NCBI GenBank assembly: GCA_934351835.1
Contig: CAKRJP010000001.1
Span: forward strand, 186,001 to 250,000
Source of the DNA: an uncultured Lachnospiraceae bacterium
GTDB lineage: Bacteria; Bacillota; Clostridia; Lachnospirales; Lachnospiraceae
Direction: 5' to 3'
DNA: 64,000 nucleotides
The notes below the pieces were generated by a model, which was not told the DNA's origin, did no database searches, and saw only the letters and a list, made by a program, of their open reading frames with translations. The stretch's first letter is position 1, and the number at the start of each line of letters is the position of its first letter. A program made the position numbers and the translations under genes. Below are positions 52,302-60,511 of the stretch, piece by piece.

Positions 52302-52712
52302 ATGAGTACAAAGGTAGAACACGCATTAGAATTGCATAAAAAAGGATGTAACTGTGCACAGGCGGTTGCCTGTACATTTTGTGAGGAGTTTGGAATTGAT
52401 GAGAAAGAAATGTTCCGTATCGCAGAAGGTTTCGGACTTGGCATGGGAATTATGGAGATGTGTGGTGCACTTTCCGGGATGTCGATGATCATTGGCCTTG
52501 ATAACAGCAAGGGAAGCCCGGAAGAGGGTTCTGGAACAAAAGGTGATACTTATAAAAAAATCAGAGAATATGTGGCAAAGTTTAAAGAAAAGAACGGATC
52601 TTATATCTGCCGCGAGTTAAAAGGCGTTGAGACCGGCAAGGTATTATGTAGCTGCCAGCAGTGTATCGCGGATGCGGTGGAACTGACGGAAGAATATCTG
52701 AAGAACAGATAA
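52302..52712 (+). CDS. C_GCAxxG_C_C family redox-type protein
   Basis: The product has 136 residues. The family pattern is complete: Cys16-Asn-Cys18-Ala (KKGCNCAQAV), a central MCGALSGMSMIIGL, and the C-terminal VLCSCQQCIADAVEL. Members are small Cys-rich proteins thought to bind metal or act in redox reactions; the exact role is unknown. AAAAGGAGATAGGGC provides the ribosome site. A 3-hydroxyacyl-CoA dehydrogenase gene follows after 36 bases. Confidence 0.85.
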   Translation: MSTKVEHALELHKKGCNCAQAVACTFCEEFGIDEKEMFRIAEGFGLGMGIMEMCGALSGMSMIIGLDNSKGSPEEGSGTKGDTYKKIREYVAKFKEKNGSYICRELKGVETGKVLCSCQQCIADAVELTEEYLKNR

Positions 52713-52748
52713 GATTGGAGAACAAATAAGATTGGAGAACAGACGGAG

Positions 52749-53702
52749 ATGGATTTGAAAAAAATAGTCATTGCAGGTGCGGGAACGATGGGGTCTTCCA
52801 TGGCACAGATTTACGCAAAATATTTTGACGATGTGGTTTTATACAATCATCGGGAAGAGACTTTGAATAAAGCAAAAAAGAGTATTGAGGAAAATGTAGA
52901 GACACTTGCAAATACAGGGAATATGTCGAAAGAAAATGCAGAGCAGTTGTTAAATGCATTGTCTTATACAACGTCTATGGACTGTTTTGCAGATTGTGAT
53001 TTTATTGCGGAGAATCTTTCTGAAAATGTTGAAATCAAGGAGAAATTCTATAGAGAGTTGTCGGAAATCGTCGATGACCGCACGATTATTACGACGAACA
53101 CATCCGGAATGTCTATCAATCTTCTGTCTGGATTTGTGAAAAATCCGGACAGATTCATAGGAATGCACTGGTTCAATCCGCCACATTTAGTGCCATTGAT
53201 TGAGATTATAAAAGGGGATCAGACGAGTTCTGCGGTTGCACAGGCAATCTATGATCTCAGTTTGAAAATCGAGAAAAAACCGGTGATCGTCAATCAGGAT
53301 GTGCCGGGATTTGTGGCAAACCGTCTGCAATTTGCGGTGATCCGGGAGGCACTGGATCTGGTAGAAAGAGGTGTTGTCAGTGAAAAAGGAATCGACGATG
53401 TGATGAAATATGGACTTGGATTTCGGTATGCATGTCTGGGACCTTTAGAAGTATCTGATTTTGGCGGACTGGATACATTTTACCATATCAGCAGTTATCT
53501 GATGAAAGATCTGTGCGACTCTAAAGAAGTGCCGAAACTTTTAAAAGAGCATTTCGAGGCCGGAGAATATGGTGTAAAAAGCGAAAAAGGTTTCTACGAA
53601 TATAAAGATGGACGGGCAAAAGAGGCAACAGAAGAGCGAGACGAAAAATTCCTGAAAGTTTATCATGCATTATATGAAGAAGAGAAGGACAGGAGATTCT
53701 AA
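52749..53702 (+). CDS. 3-hydroxyacyl-CoA dehydrogenase family protein
   Basis: The product has 317 residues. The NAD fold begins KKIVIAGAGTMGSSMAQIYA. ITTNTSGMSI, the catalytic His block IGMHWFNPPHLVPLIEI, and the C-terminal VNQDVPGFVANRLQFAVIREAL are hallmarks of the 3-hydroxybutyryl-CoA dehydrogenase group and its relatives such as carnitine dehydrogenase. No other beta-oxidation or butyrate genes are nearby, so the substrate is open. A 17-base tandem repeat lies just before its start. Confidence 0.88.
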   Translation: MDLKKIVIAGAGTMGSSMAQIYAKYFDDVVLYNHREETLNKAKKSIEENVETLANTGNMSKENAEQLLNALSYTTSMDCFADCDFIAENLSENVEIKEKFYRELSEIVDDRTIITTNTSGMSINLLSGFVKNPDRFIGMHWFNPPHLVPLIEIIKGDQTSSAVAQAIYDLSLKIEKKPVIVNQDVPGFVANRLQFAVIREALDLVERGVVSEKGIDDVMKYGLGFRYACLGPLEVSDFGGLDTFYHISSYLMKDLCDSKEVPKLLKEHFEAGEYGVKSEKGFYEYKDGRAKEATEERDEKFLKVYHALYEEEKDRRF

Positions 53703-53745
53703 TCTGTTGAATTGGTAATAGAAAATGAAGAGGAGCATATAGTGA

Positions 53746-54294
53746 ATGAAAATTGCAGTTTTTTTTCCGGGGATAGGTTATCATTGCGATAAACCACTTT
53801 TGTACTATGCACGAAAATTAGCACAGGAATGTGGATATGAAAAAATTATTCTGCTCGATTATAGCTATGAAGGTGGAAATATCCGGGGGAATGAAGAAAA
53901 AATGCAACAGGCATTTGAACGTCTGTATGAGCAGGCTGAGAGAAAGTTGAAGGAGATCGATTTTTCCGCATATAACGATATTTTATTTGTATCTAAAAGT
54001 GTAGGTACAATCATCGCATCTGCTTATGCCGAAAAATACCAAATTGATTGTAAGCAGGTGTTGTACACACCGTTGGAGCAGACATATAGATTCCCGCATA
54101 AGGATGCAATTGCATTTATCGGAACCAGAGATCCCTGGAGCGATGGAGAGAAAGTCTGTAGATTGTCAGAAGAACAGAAGGTGTCAATGCATGTCTATGA
54201 AGGAAGCAATCATTCTCTTGAGACGGAGGATACACGGCAGAATATAAAAATCCTTCAGGATGTTATGAGAATAACGATGAAATATATAAAATAA
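53746..54294 (+). CDS. Small alpha/beta-hydrolase-like protein
   Basis: The product has 182 residues. The order strand-FFPGIGYH, nucleophile elbow-like FVSKSVGTIIAS (Ser in SKSVG), TRDPWSDG with an Asp, and EGSNHSLE with a His fits a minimal alpha/beta hydrolase. The Gly before the Ser of the usual GxSxG is replaced by Ser. Function is unknown. It starts 43 bases after the dehydrogenase gene. Confidence 0.7.
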   Translation: MKIAVFFPGIGYHCDKPLLYYARKLAQECGYEKIILLDYSYEGGNIRGNEEKMQQAFERLYEQAERKLKEIDFSAYNDILFVSKSVGTIIASAYAEKYQIDCKQVLYTPLEQTYRFPHKDAIAFIGTRDPWSDGEKVCRLSEEQKVSMHVYEGSNHSLETEDTRQNIKILQDVMRITMKYIK

Positions 54295-54394
54295 GGGGAT
54301 GCTATAAAATGATATAGTACAACTTTATGAGATTTCAATTGAGCATCTGACAGGAAAACAGGTGCAGGAAAAATAACAGAGGTGAAAGAATTTC

Positions 54395-55300
54395 ATGACA
54401 TTACAGCAATTAACATATCTGGTGACAGTGGCAGAATGTGGGAATATCACGGAGGCCGCAGAACGCTTATTTATCTCGCAGCCGAGTCTGAGTGCGGCAA
54501 TTCACAATCTGGAAAAAGAGATGGGTGTTACAGCATTTTCCAGATCTAATAAGGGAGTGACTGTGACCAGAGAGGGCGAAGAACTTTTATCTTTTGCAAG
54601 AATGCTTTTAGAGCAGGCAGATATCATGAAAGATCATTTTGGGACGGGAGAAAACAGGACTCCAAAGTTTTCAGTATCCTGTCAACACTATTCTTTTGCA
54701 GTAAATGCGTTTGTAGATCTGGTGGAACAATATAACGCAGACCGGTATAGTTTTGTCCTGCGGGAGACGCAGACCGGAGAGATTATAGATGATGTTTCAG
54801 AAGGAAAAAGTGAGTTGGGAATTATCTATCTGTCGGAGCATAATGAGGATGTTCTTGGGAAGATGTTGAAGAACAACCAGTTGGTTTTTGAAGAATTATT
54901 TATTGCAAAGCCACATGTATTTATCAGCAACAAACATCCGCTGGCAGGGCGGGAGTTGATTACGCTAGAAGATTTGAAACCATATCCGTACCTGACATTT
55001 GAGCAGGGCGAGCGAAATTCGTTCTATTTTTCAGAGGAATTTTTAAGTACATTAGATATGCCGAAAAATATCCAGGTCAGGGACAGAGCAACATTGTTTA
55101 ATCTGGTGATCGGATTAAATGGATTTACGGTCAGTTCCGGAGTGATCGACCAGGAATTAAATGGTCCTGGAATTATTGCGAGACCTTTGGATATGGAGTG
55201 TACGATGAGGATTGGATGGATCCGAAAGAAAAATACAATACTCAGCAGGTACGCATCTTCTTATCTGGAAGGACTGAAAAACCATATGTCCATAGGATAA
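54395..55300 (+). CDS. LysR-family transcriptional regulator
   Basis: The product has 301 residues. Residues 1-60 hold the winged helix (LTYLVTVAECGNITEAAERLFISQPSLSAAI in overlapping form), and the rest is the periplasmic-binding-like effector domain. AGAGGTGAAAG lies upstream. The next gene, 106 bases downstream on the same strand, encodes a MetE-like methyltransferase, which may be its target. The effector is unknown. Confidence 0.9.
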   Translation: MTLQQLTYLVTVAECGNITEAAERLFISQPSLSAAIHNLEKEMGVTAFSRSNKGVTVTREGEELLSFARMLLEQADIMKDHFGTGENRTPKFSVSCQHYSFAVNAFVDLVEQYNADRYSFVLRETQTGEIIDDVSEGKSELGIIYLSEHNEDVLGKMLKNNQLVFEELFIAKPHVFISNKHPLAGRELITLEDLKPYPYLTFEQGERNSFYFSEEFLSTLDMPKNIQVRDRATLFNLVIGLNGFTVSSGVIDQELNGPGIIARPLDMECTMRIGWIRKKNTILSRYASSYLEGLKNHMSIG

Positions 55301-55406
55301 AACTATGGGGAAACAAAAGAATTAAGTATTTTTCAATAAGTCAAATTACTGCTAGACTATCCTCAGATAAGCGAAAATAACTTTGAAAATGGAGGACAGA
55401 CAGTAT

Positions 55407-56528
55407 ATGAGTAATTTACAGACACCGTTTAGATATGATTTTGTGGGAAGTTTTTTAAGACCGGAAAGATTAAAAGAAGCAAGAAAGCAATATGAAGAGG
55501 GAACCATCAGCAGATTGGATCTGACAGCGGTTGAAGATGAATGCATCCGCGAACTGGTTGGAAAAATTAAAGAATTAGGATATCACGTAATTACAGACGG
55601 AGAATTCCGAAGATCTACCTGGCATCTTGATTTTATGTGGGGATTTGAAGGAATCGAGCACAAAAAGACAGTAGAAGGAAACACTACATTTGATGCAGAG
55701 GCAGCCATGATCGATGATACTTACATGGTAGGCAAGATTTCTGTAAAGAAACATCCGTTTGTAGAGCATTTTAAATTTGTAAAAGCTCTGGAGGATGAGA
55801 ATACCGTTGCAAAGCAGACCATTCCTTCACCGGGACAGTTCTATGCATATTTCACCGGAGCAGATCTTTTACATACAACATTAGATATTTATGGATCAGA
55901 AGAAGCATTCGCAAAGGATGTTGTCAGGGCTTACAGCGAATTTGTTCAGGAAATTTATGCAGCAGGATGTAGAAATTTACAGTTTGATGATTGTGTATGG
56001 GGCGGTATGGTAGATGCCAGGATGGCAGTGGCACTGACCGGAAGACGTGGAGAAGAACTGGAAAATTATAAGAAACTCCTGTTGGAACTTAATAATCAGG
56101 TGGTTGCACAGGCACCGGAAGATTTGGCCATTCATACACATGTGTGCAGAGGAAACTATCATTCTACATTCTTCAGTTCAGGTGCATACGATTCTGTAGC
56201 AGATCTGTTGTTCGGCGAGGAACATGTAAATGCATATTATCTGGAATATGATGATGAAAGATCTGGTGGATTTGCACCACTTGCGAAAGTATCCGGAGAT
56301 AAGAAGGTAGTTCTTGGACTGGTGACGACAAAGACACCGAAACTTGAGGACAAAGAGAAAGTAATCGCAAGAATCCATGAGGCGGCAAAATATGTTCCGT
56401 TAGATCGTCTGTATCTGAGTCCACAGTGCGGTTTTGCGTCTTGTGAGATTGGTAATAAACTGACAGAAGAAGAACAGTGGGCAAAATTAAAATTAGTAAA
56501 AGAAATCGCCGAAGAAGTTTGGGGATAA
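55407..56528 (+). CDS. MetE C-terminal-domain-like methyltransferase (YxjG/YxjH type)
   Basis: The product has 373 residues, corresponding to the catalytic half of cobalamin-independent methionine synthase. Zinc-ligand-type motifs are seen: HTHVCRGNYHSTFFSSG, LEYDDERSGGF and a late SPQCGFASCEIGNKL. The N-terminal folate/homocysteine half of MetE is absent. Relatives use methyl donors other than methyl-tetrahydrofolate. The start at 55407 has GGAGG twelve bases upstream; an ATG six codons earlier is possible. A terminator follows. Confidence 0.85.
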   Translation: MSNLQTPFRYDFVGSFLRPERLKEARKQYEEGTISRLDLTAVEDECIRELVGKIKELGYHVITDGEFRRSTWHLDFMWGFEGIEHKKTVEGNTTFDAEAAMIDDTYMVGKISVKKHPFVEHFKFVKALEDENTVAKQTIPSPGQFYAYFTGADLLHTTLDIYGSEEAFAKDVVRAYSEFVQEIYAAGCRNLQFDDCVWGGMVDARMAVALTGRRGEELENYKKLLLELNNQVVAQAPEDLAIHTHVCRGNYHSTFFSSGAYDSVADLLFGEEHVNAYYLEYDDERSGGFAPLAKVSGDKKVVLGLVTTKTPKLEDKEKVIARIHEAAKYVPLDRLYLSPQCGFASCEIGNKLTEEEQWAKLKLVKEIAEEVWG

Positions 56529-56563
56529 TTTTCCCGAATAGAATTTCTTAATAAGTAAAAATG

Positions 56564-56606
56564 GCCAGTGTAAGTTCGAATTTTCAGGACTTGCACTGGC
56601 TTTCAT
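56564..56606 (+). terminator. Terminator after the MetE-like gene
   Basis: GCCAGTGTAAGTTC pairs with GGACTTGCACTGGC (one G-U pair) and is followed by TTTCATAGTTT. Confidence 0.7.
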
Positions 56607-56675
56607 AGTTTACAGAAAATAGGGCAGATGCTAGAATAATAAAAACAATGTGAGAAAGACAAGGAGCTATTACCT

Positions 56676-57161
56676 ATGGAGATAAGAACAGCGAACATGG
56701 ATGATCTGGATGTGATCGCAGGAGTGGAGGCAGAGTGTTTCCCGGCGGCGGAGGCAGCAACAAAAGAAGAATTTGCAGAAAGAATCCAGTATTACGGAGA
56801 TCATTTCTGGTTACTATTTGATGAGGAGAAACTAGTAGCATTCGTGGATGGATTTGTGACAAATGAGGCAGATCTGACGGATGAGATGTACGCGAAAGCC
56901 AGTATGCATGAAGAAGACGGTGCATGGCAGATGATCTTCGGAGTGAATACGATTCCAGCTTACCGTAAGAGAGGCCTGGCGGGTAAACTGATCGAACAGG
57001 CGATTGAGGATGCAAGAAAGCAGGGACGAAAAGGTCTGGTGCTTACCTGCAAAGAGCATCTGGTGCATTACTATGCAAAATTTGGATTTGAAAATGAAGG
57101 TGTTTCAGAAAATTCTACACACGGAGATGCAGTTTGGAATCAGATGCGGTTGACATTTTAA
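56676..57161 (+). CDS. GNAT-family N-acetyltransferase
   Basis: The product has 161 residues. The acetyl-CoA binding segment is VNTIPAYRKRGLAGKLIEQAIEDA, with the R/QxxGxG/A pattern reading RKRGLAG, and the late YYAKFGFENEG is typical. The substrate is unknown. AAGGAGCTATTACCT precedes the ATG. The MBL-fold gene follows on the same strand after 78 bases that include a small CCCC/GGGG hairpin. Confidence 0.88.
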   Translation: MEIRTANMDDLDVIAGVEAECFPAAEAATKEEFAERIQYYGDHFWLLFDEEKLVAFVDGFVTNEADLTDEMYAKASMHEEDGAWQMIFGVNTIPAYRKRGLAGKLIEQAIEDARKQGRKGLVLTCKEHLVHYYAKFGFENEGVSENSTHGDAVWNQMRLTF

Positions 57162-57239
57162 TAATATGTGATTTTGCCCCGAAAGCCAGGGGATGAAGTC
57201 GCAAATGATCGGTGAATTTTTAGTATACGGAGGTAGTAC

Positions 57240-58040
57240 ATGGAACTTACAATGCTTGGAACGGGAAATGCACTGGTGACGGAGTGTTTTAATACCTGCT
57301 TTGTCTTAAGAGAAGGTGAGGATTGTTTCTTGGTGGACGGCGGAGGCGGAAACGGCGTTTTGCATCAGCTTCAATATGCGGGGATTGACTGGAAAAAGAT
57401 CCGCACAATATTCGTGACACATAAACATGTGGACCATATTATGGGGATTGTATGGATACTCCGTCTGATCTGCCAGCGAATCAGTCAGGGAGAATATGAC
57501 GGGGAAGTCACTCTTTATGGTCACGATGAGGCACTTTCGTTGGTCCGTGAGATGGCGGAGAAACTTTTACCGGCAAAGGTGACGAAATATGTGGATGATA
57601 AATTCCATTTAGTACCTGTTGTGGACGGGGAGAGTAAAGAAATCCTTGGAAAGAAAGTAACGTTCTTTGATATTCATTCTACGAAAGCAAAGCAGTTTGG
57701 ATTCTGCATGGAGATGGACGATGGAAAGAAACTGACCTGTTGTGGGGATGAACCGTACAATGAGTGTGAGAAAGAATATGTGGAAAACAGCACATGGCTG
57801 TTACATGAGGCGTTTTGCCTGCATTCACAGGCAGATGTTTTTTCACCGTATGAAAAACATCATTCCACAGTGAAAAATGCCTGTGAACTGGCAGAACAAA
57901 TGCATGTGGAGAATCTGGTATTGTATCATACCGAGGATCAGAACATTGCACGGAGAAAAGAACTGTACAGTGCAGAAGGAAAAGAGTATTATACGGGAAA
58001 TCTTTATATTCCGGATGACCTGGAGAAAATTCAGTTATAA
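57240..58040 (+). CDS. MBL-fold metallohydrolase, RNase Z-like
   Basis: The product has 266 residues. The metal-binding motif H61-K-H63-V-D65-H66 is complete, and DGGGGNGVLHQL and CCGDEPYNE, LLHEAFCL and LVLYHTED are further blocks seen in RNase Z/arylsulfatase-like MBL proteins. The exosite of true RNase Z is not apparent, so the substrate is uncertain. ACGGAGGTAGTAC gives the ribosome site. Confidence 0.85.
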   Translation: MELTMLGTGNALVTECFNTCFVLREGEDCFLVDGGGGNGVLHQLQYAGIDWKKIRTIFVTHKHVDHIMGIVWILRLICQRISQGEYDGEVTLYGHDEALSLVREMAEKLLPAKVTKYVDDKFHLVPVVDGESKEILGKKVTFFDIHSTKAKQFGFCMEMDDGKKLTCCGDEPYNECEKEYVENSTWLLHEAFCLHSQADVFSPYEKHHSTVKNACELAEQMHVENLVLYHTEDQNIARRKELYSAEGKEYYTGNLYIPDDLEKIQL

Positions 58041-58109
58041 ATTGTCACGAAATATGGTGAGTGGAATAACCTGTAAAAATGGAATTGTTGTAGAAAGAGA
58101 CGGTGAGTC

Positions 58110-58472
58110 ATGAGACTTAGAAATGTGTTGATTGTTGTAAAAGATATCGAAAAGTCCATAAAATTTTATCATGATCTGTTTGGACTGGACGTGATTTTGG
58201 ATAATGACGGAAATGTGATCCTGACGGAAGGTCTGGTGCTTCAGGATGAAAAAATCTGGAAACAATTCTTAGAAAGCGATGTAATCCGGGAGCATAATTC
58301 CTGTGAACTTTATTTTGAGGAGCCGCAGATTGAGGCATTTGTGGAAAAACTGGAGAAATCCTATCCAGACATTAAATATGTAAATCGGCTGATGACGCAC
58401 AGTTGGGGGCAGAAAGTCGTTCGTTTCTACGACCCCGACGGAAATCTGATAGAAGTGGGAACACCGGTATGA
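58110..58472 (+). CDS. VOC-fold (glyoxalase/bleomycin resistance) protein
   Basis: The product has 120 residues. LRNVLIVVKDIEKSIKFYHDLFGLDV opens the first beta-alpha-beta-beta-beta unit and VVRFYDPDGNLIEVGTP closes the second, both classic. The likely metal Glu lies in LIEVG. The substrate is unknown. It follows the MBL gene by 69 bases. Confidence 0.88.
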   Translation: MRLRNVLIVVKDIEKSIKFYHDLFGLDVILDNDGNVILTEGLVLQDEKIWKQFLESDVIREHNSCELYFEEPQIEAFVEKLEKSYPDIKYVNRLMTHSWGQKVVRFYDPDGNLIEVGTPV

Positions 58473-58526
58473 GACTATGTTTCATGATGTGATAAAGACA
58501 AATTCTTAAATCTGTTCAAGTAAGAT

Positions 58527-58555
58527 TGACGATAAAATCATTTTATAGTATACTT
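58527..58555 (+). promoter_or_regulatory. Strong promoter for the MATE leader
   Basis: TTGACG and TATACT are separated by exactly 17 bases between about 58527 and 58555. Transcription would start just before the GGTTCATCGGAGGGC segment of the candidate riboswitch. Confidence 0.75.
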
Positions 58556-58557
58556 TC

Positions 58558-58647
58558 CGTGGTTCATCGGAGGGCAATTTGTTCAATGGAAACAATAGCT
58601 GGATAAGATGGCAGGTTGAAACACCTGCTTCTTGTCCAGCTTTTTTT
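58558..58647 (+). promoter_or_regulatory. Candidate guanidine-IV (mepA-type) riboswitch with terminator
   Basis: The leader carries CATCGGAGGGCAA, a TTTGTT/AAACAA hairpin, then AGCTGG that starts a long terminator stem (58598-58640) ending in seven Ts. The layout (short 5' aptamer whose 3' part overlaps a terminator, directly before a MATE exporter in a Clostridia genome) matches what is described for the mepA motif. The exact consensus could not be checked. Confidence 0.5.
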
Positions 58648-58691
58648 GTTAGTCGACGAGTCAAAGTCAAGGATTGCTTAAGACTTTGGCG
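58646..58691 (+). repeat. Dispersed hairpin repeat, copy A
   Basis: A 46-base element beginning TTGTTAG and ending GACTTTGGCG, with a CAAAGTC/GACTTTG stem. A second copy lies at 63825-63870 and agrees at 34 of 46 positions. Both follow a terminator-like hairpin. Confidence 0.6.
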
Positions 58692-58727
58692 TGAAATTAT
58701 AACGAATAAGGAGAGATGAAGGAAAGT

Positions 58728-60074
58728 ATGAAACAGGAAACGACATTTACAGAAGGTAAAATTTTAAAACCTTTGATTTTATTTGCACTGCCGGTTTTAT
58801 TTGCCTTATTTTTACAGGCGATGTATGGTGCCGTGGATCTTCTGATCGTCGGTAAATTTGCATCCTCGGCGGATGTATCAGCAGTATCTACGGGTTCTCA
58901 GATTATGATGACCCTGACAAATCTGATCAGCAGCTTTGCGATGGGAACGACAATCTTATTAGGGCAGCAGATCGGGAGCGGAAAACGAAAAGAAGGCGGA
59001 CAGACGGTTGGAACTGCGATCATGATGTTCGCGGGAATCGCTGTCGTGCTGACGGTTCTTCTTGTTATCTTTGCACCGCAGATCAGCAGTATTATGAATG
59101 CGCCGGCAGAGGCATTTGATAAGACGGTATCGTATGTCAGAATCTGTGGCGGCGGAATGCTGGTCATCGTGGCTTACAACCTGATCGGTTGTATTTTCAG
59201 GGGACTTGGGGATTCCAATACACCGCTTCTTACGGTGGCGATCGCCTGTGTCTGTAACATTGCAGGAGATCTTCTGTTGTGTGCATATTTCCAGATGGGA
59301 ACCAGCGGTGCAGCACTGGCAACGGTATTTGCCCAGGTGATCAGTGTGATCGTTTCCTGGTTATTTATCCGAAAGAAAGAACTCCCGTTTACTATGGATA
59401 AGAGCTGCCTGCACATTCATGGCAGAACGATGCGGAAGATGGCGGGACTGGGTGCCCCCATTGCATTACAGGATCTGTTGGTCAGTATCTCGTTCCTGAT
59501 TATTCTGGCGATTGTAAATTCAATGGGAGTGACGGCGTCCGCAGGGGTAGGAGTGGCAGAAAAAGTGTGTGCATTTATCATGCTGATCTCATCCGCATTT
59601 ATGCAGTCAATGGCGGCATTTGTAGCGCAAAACTACGGAGCCGGACGCATGGACAGGGCGAAGAAGGCCTTGCATTATGGGGCGATGGTGTCCTTTTCAA
59701 TCGGCGTCATGATGTTTTTTCTGTCATTCTTCCATGGATCTGCACTGGCAGGTATTTTCTCATCCGATCAACAGGTGATCTTAGCAGCCGCCGACTATTT
59801 GAAGGCATATGCGATCGACTGTCTGTTTACGGCGATTTTCTTCTGTTATATAGGATTTTATAACGGGGTTGGCAGGACAACATTTGTCATGATTCAGGGA
59901 ATCATAGGAGCGTTTGGTGTGAGAGTTCCAGTCTCTTATCTGATGAGTATTCAGCCGGATACTTCACTTTTTAAGATCGGGCTGGCAACACCGATGTCGT
60001 CTATCGTACAGTTGATCCTTTGTGTGGGATTCATGTGCGTGCTGAACCGGAAAGCGGAAAAGAAAAATAGGTAA
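58728..60074 (+). CDS. MATE-family efflux transporter
   Basis: The product has 448 residues from the chosen start and 12 membrane segments. The two repeated halves (PLILFALPVLFALFLQAMYG near the start and ALQDLLVSISFLIILAIVNS in the middle) are MATE-like. It exports cationic compounds using Na+ or H+. The ATG at 58728 follows AAGGA and is preferred to one at 58716, which sits right next to the AAGGAG. If the upstream leader is a guanidine-IV riboswitch, guanidinium-type compounds are likely substrates. Confidence 0.88.
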   Translation: MKQETTFTEGKILKPLILFALPVLFALFLQAMYGAVDLLIVGKFASSADVSAVSTGSQIMMTLTNLISSFAMGTTILLGQQIGSGKRKEGGQTVGTAIMMFAGIAVVLTVLLVIFAPQISSIMNAPAEAFDKTVSYVRICGGGMLVIVAYNLIGCIFRGLGDSNTPLLTVAIACVCNIAGDLLLCAYFQMGTSGAALATVFAQVISVIVSWLFIRKKELPFTMDKSCLHIHGRTMRKMAGLGAPIALQDLLVSISFLIILAIVNSMGVTASAGVGVAEKVCAFIMLISSAFMQSMAAFVAQNYGAGRMDRAKKALHYGAMVSFSIGVMMFFLSFFHGSALAGIFSSDQQVILAAADYLKAYAIDCLFTAIFFCYIGFYNGVGRTTFVMIQGIIGAFGVRVPVSYLMSIQPDTSLFKIGLATPMSSIVQLILCVGFMCVLNRKAEKKNR

Positions 60075-60115
60075 GGAAAATATTGGCGGGAAAAATATTT
60101 CGTGCTATCATAGAA

Positions 60116-60165
60116 ACGATCATTCCAAAGAAAAATTGAAAAATTTTTCTGGAATGGTCGTTTTT
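60116..60165 (+). terminator. Terminator after the first MATE gene
   Basis: A long stem (ACGATCATTCC with GGAATGGTCGT plus A-rich/T-rich inner arms) around GAA is followed by TTTTTG. It separates the MATE gene from the small acidic gene. Confidence 0.8.
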
Positions 60166-60195
60166 GAGCATAAATGTAAGAGAGAGGAGAATGAA

Positions 60196-60456
60196 ATGGA
60201 AGCATTATATAGAGCAATTGAAAAGAAAATCAAGGATGCCGGATATCCAAGAGAGATTTCCGGGGAAGATGTCTATGATGATATCTGTGATCAGATTGAT
60301 GGCAAAGAAAATGGAAGTTATTTACTATTATCAAAATTCGATGAGGATGTGATCTTTGAATATCAGATTACAATCCAAGATGATGAGTTTAATCTGGGAA
60401 TCTTGACGATGCGTACACCGGAGGGAGTATTTGAGGCAGACTTTGATGAAGAGTAA
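60196..60456 (+). CDS. Small acidic protein of unknown function
   Basis: The product has 86 residues, strongly acidic in the second half (EGVFEADFDEE end). The N-terminal helix EALYRAIEKKIKDAGYP and IQDDEFNLGILTM suggest a compact alpha/beta fold. No family is recognised. The start at 60196 has AGGAG six bases upstream; an ATG 20 codons earlier falls inside the terminator. It lies between two MATE genes. Confidence 0.6.
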   Translation: MEALYRAIEKKIKDAGYPREISGEDVYDDICDQIDGKENGSYLLLSKFDEDVIFEYQITIQDDEFNLGILTMRTPEGVFEADFDEE

Positions 60457-60511
60457 GTGAAGAGAAAAGCGAAAAATAAGAGTGAGAGAAAGTGACATGA
60501 GGTGAGTTACG

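Noticed and set aside
52709..52741. Tandem 17-base repeat before the 3-hydroxyacyl-CoA dehydrogenase gene
   Set aside because: It is a small local duplication that repeats GGAG; no evidence of function beyond that.
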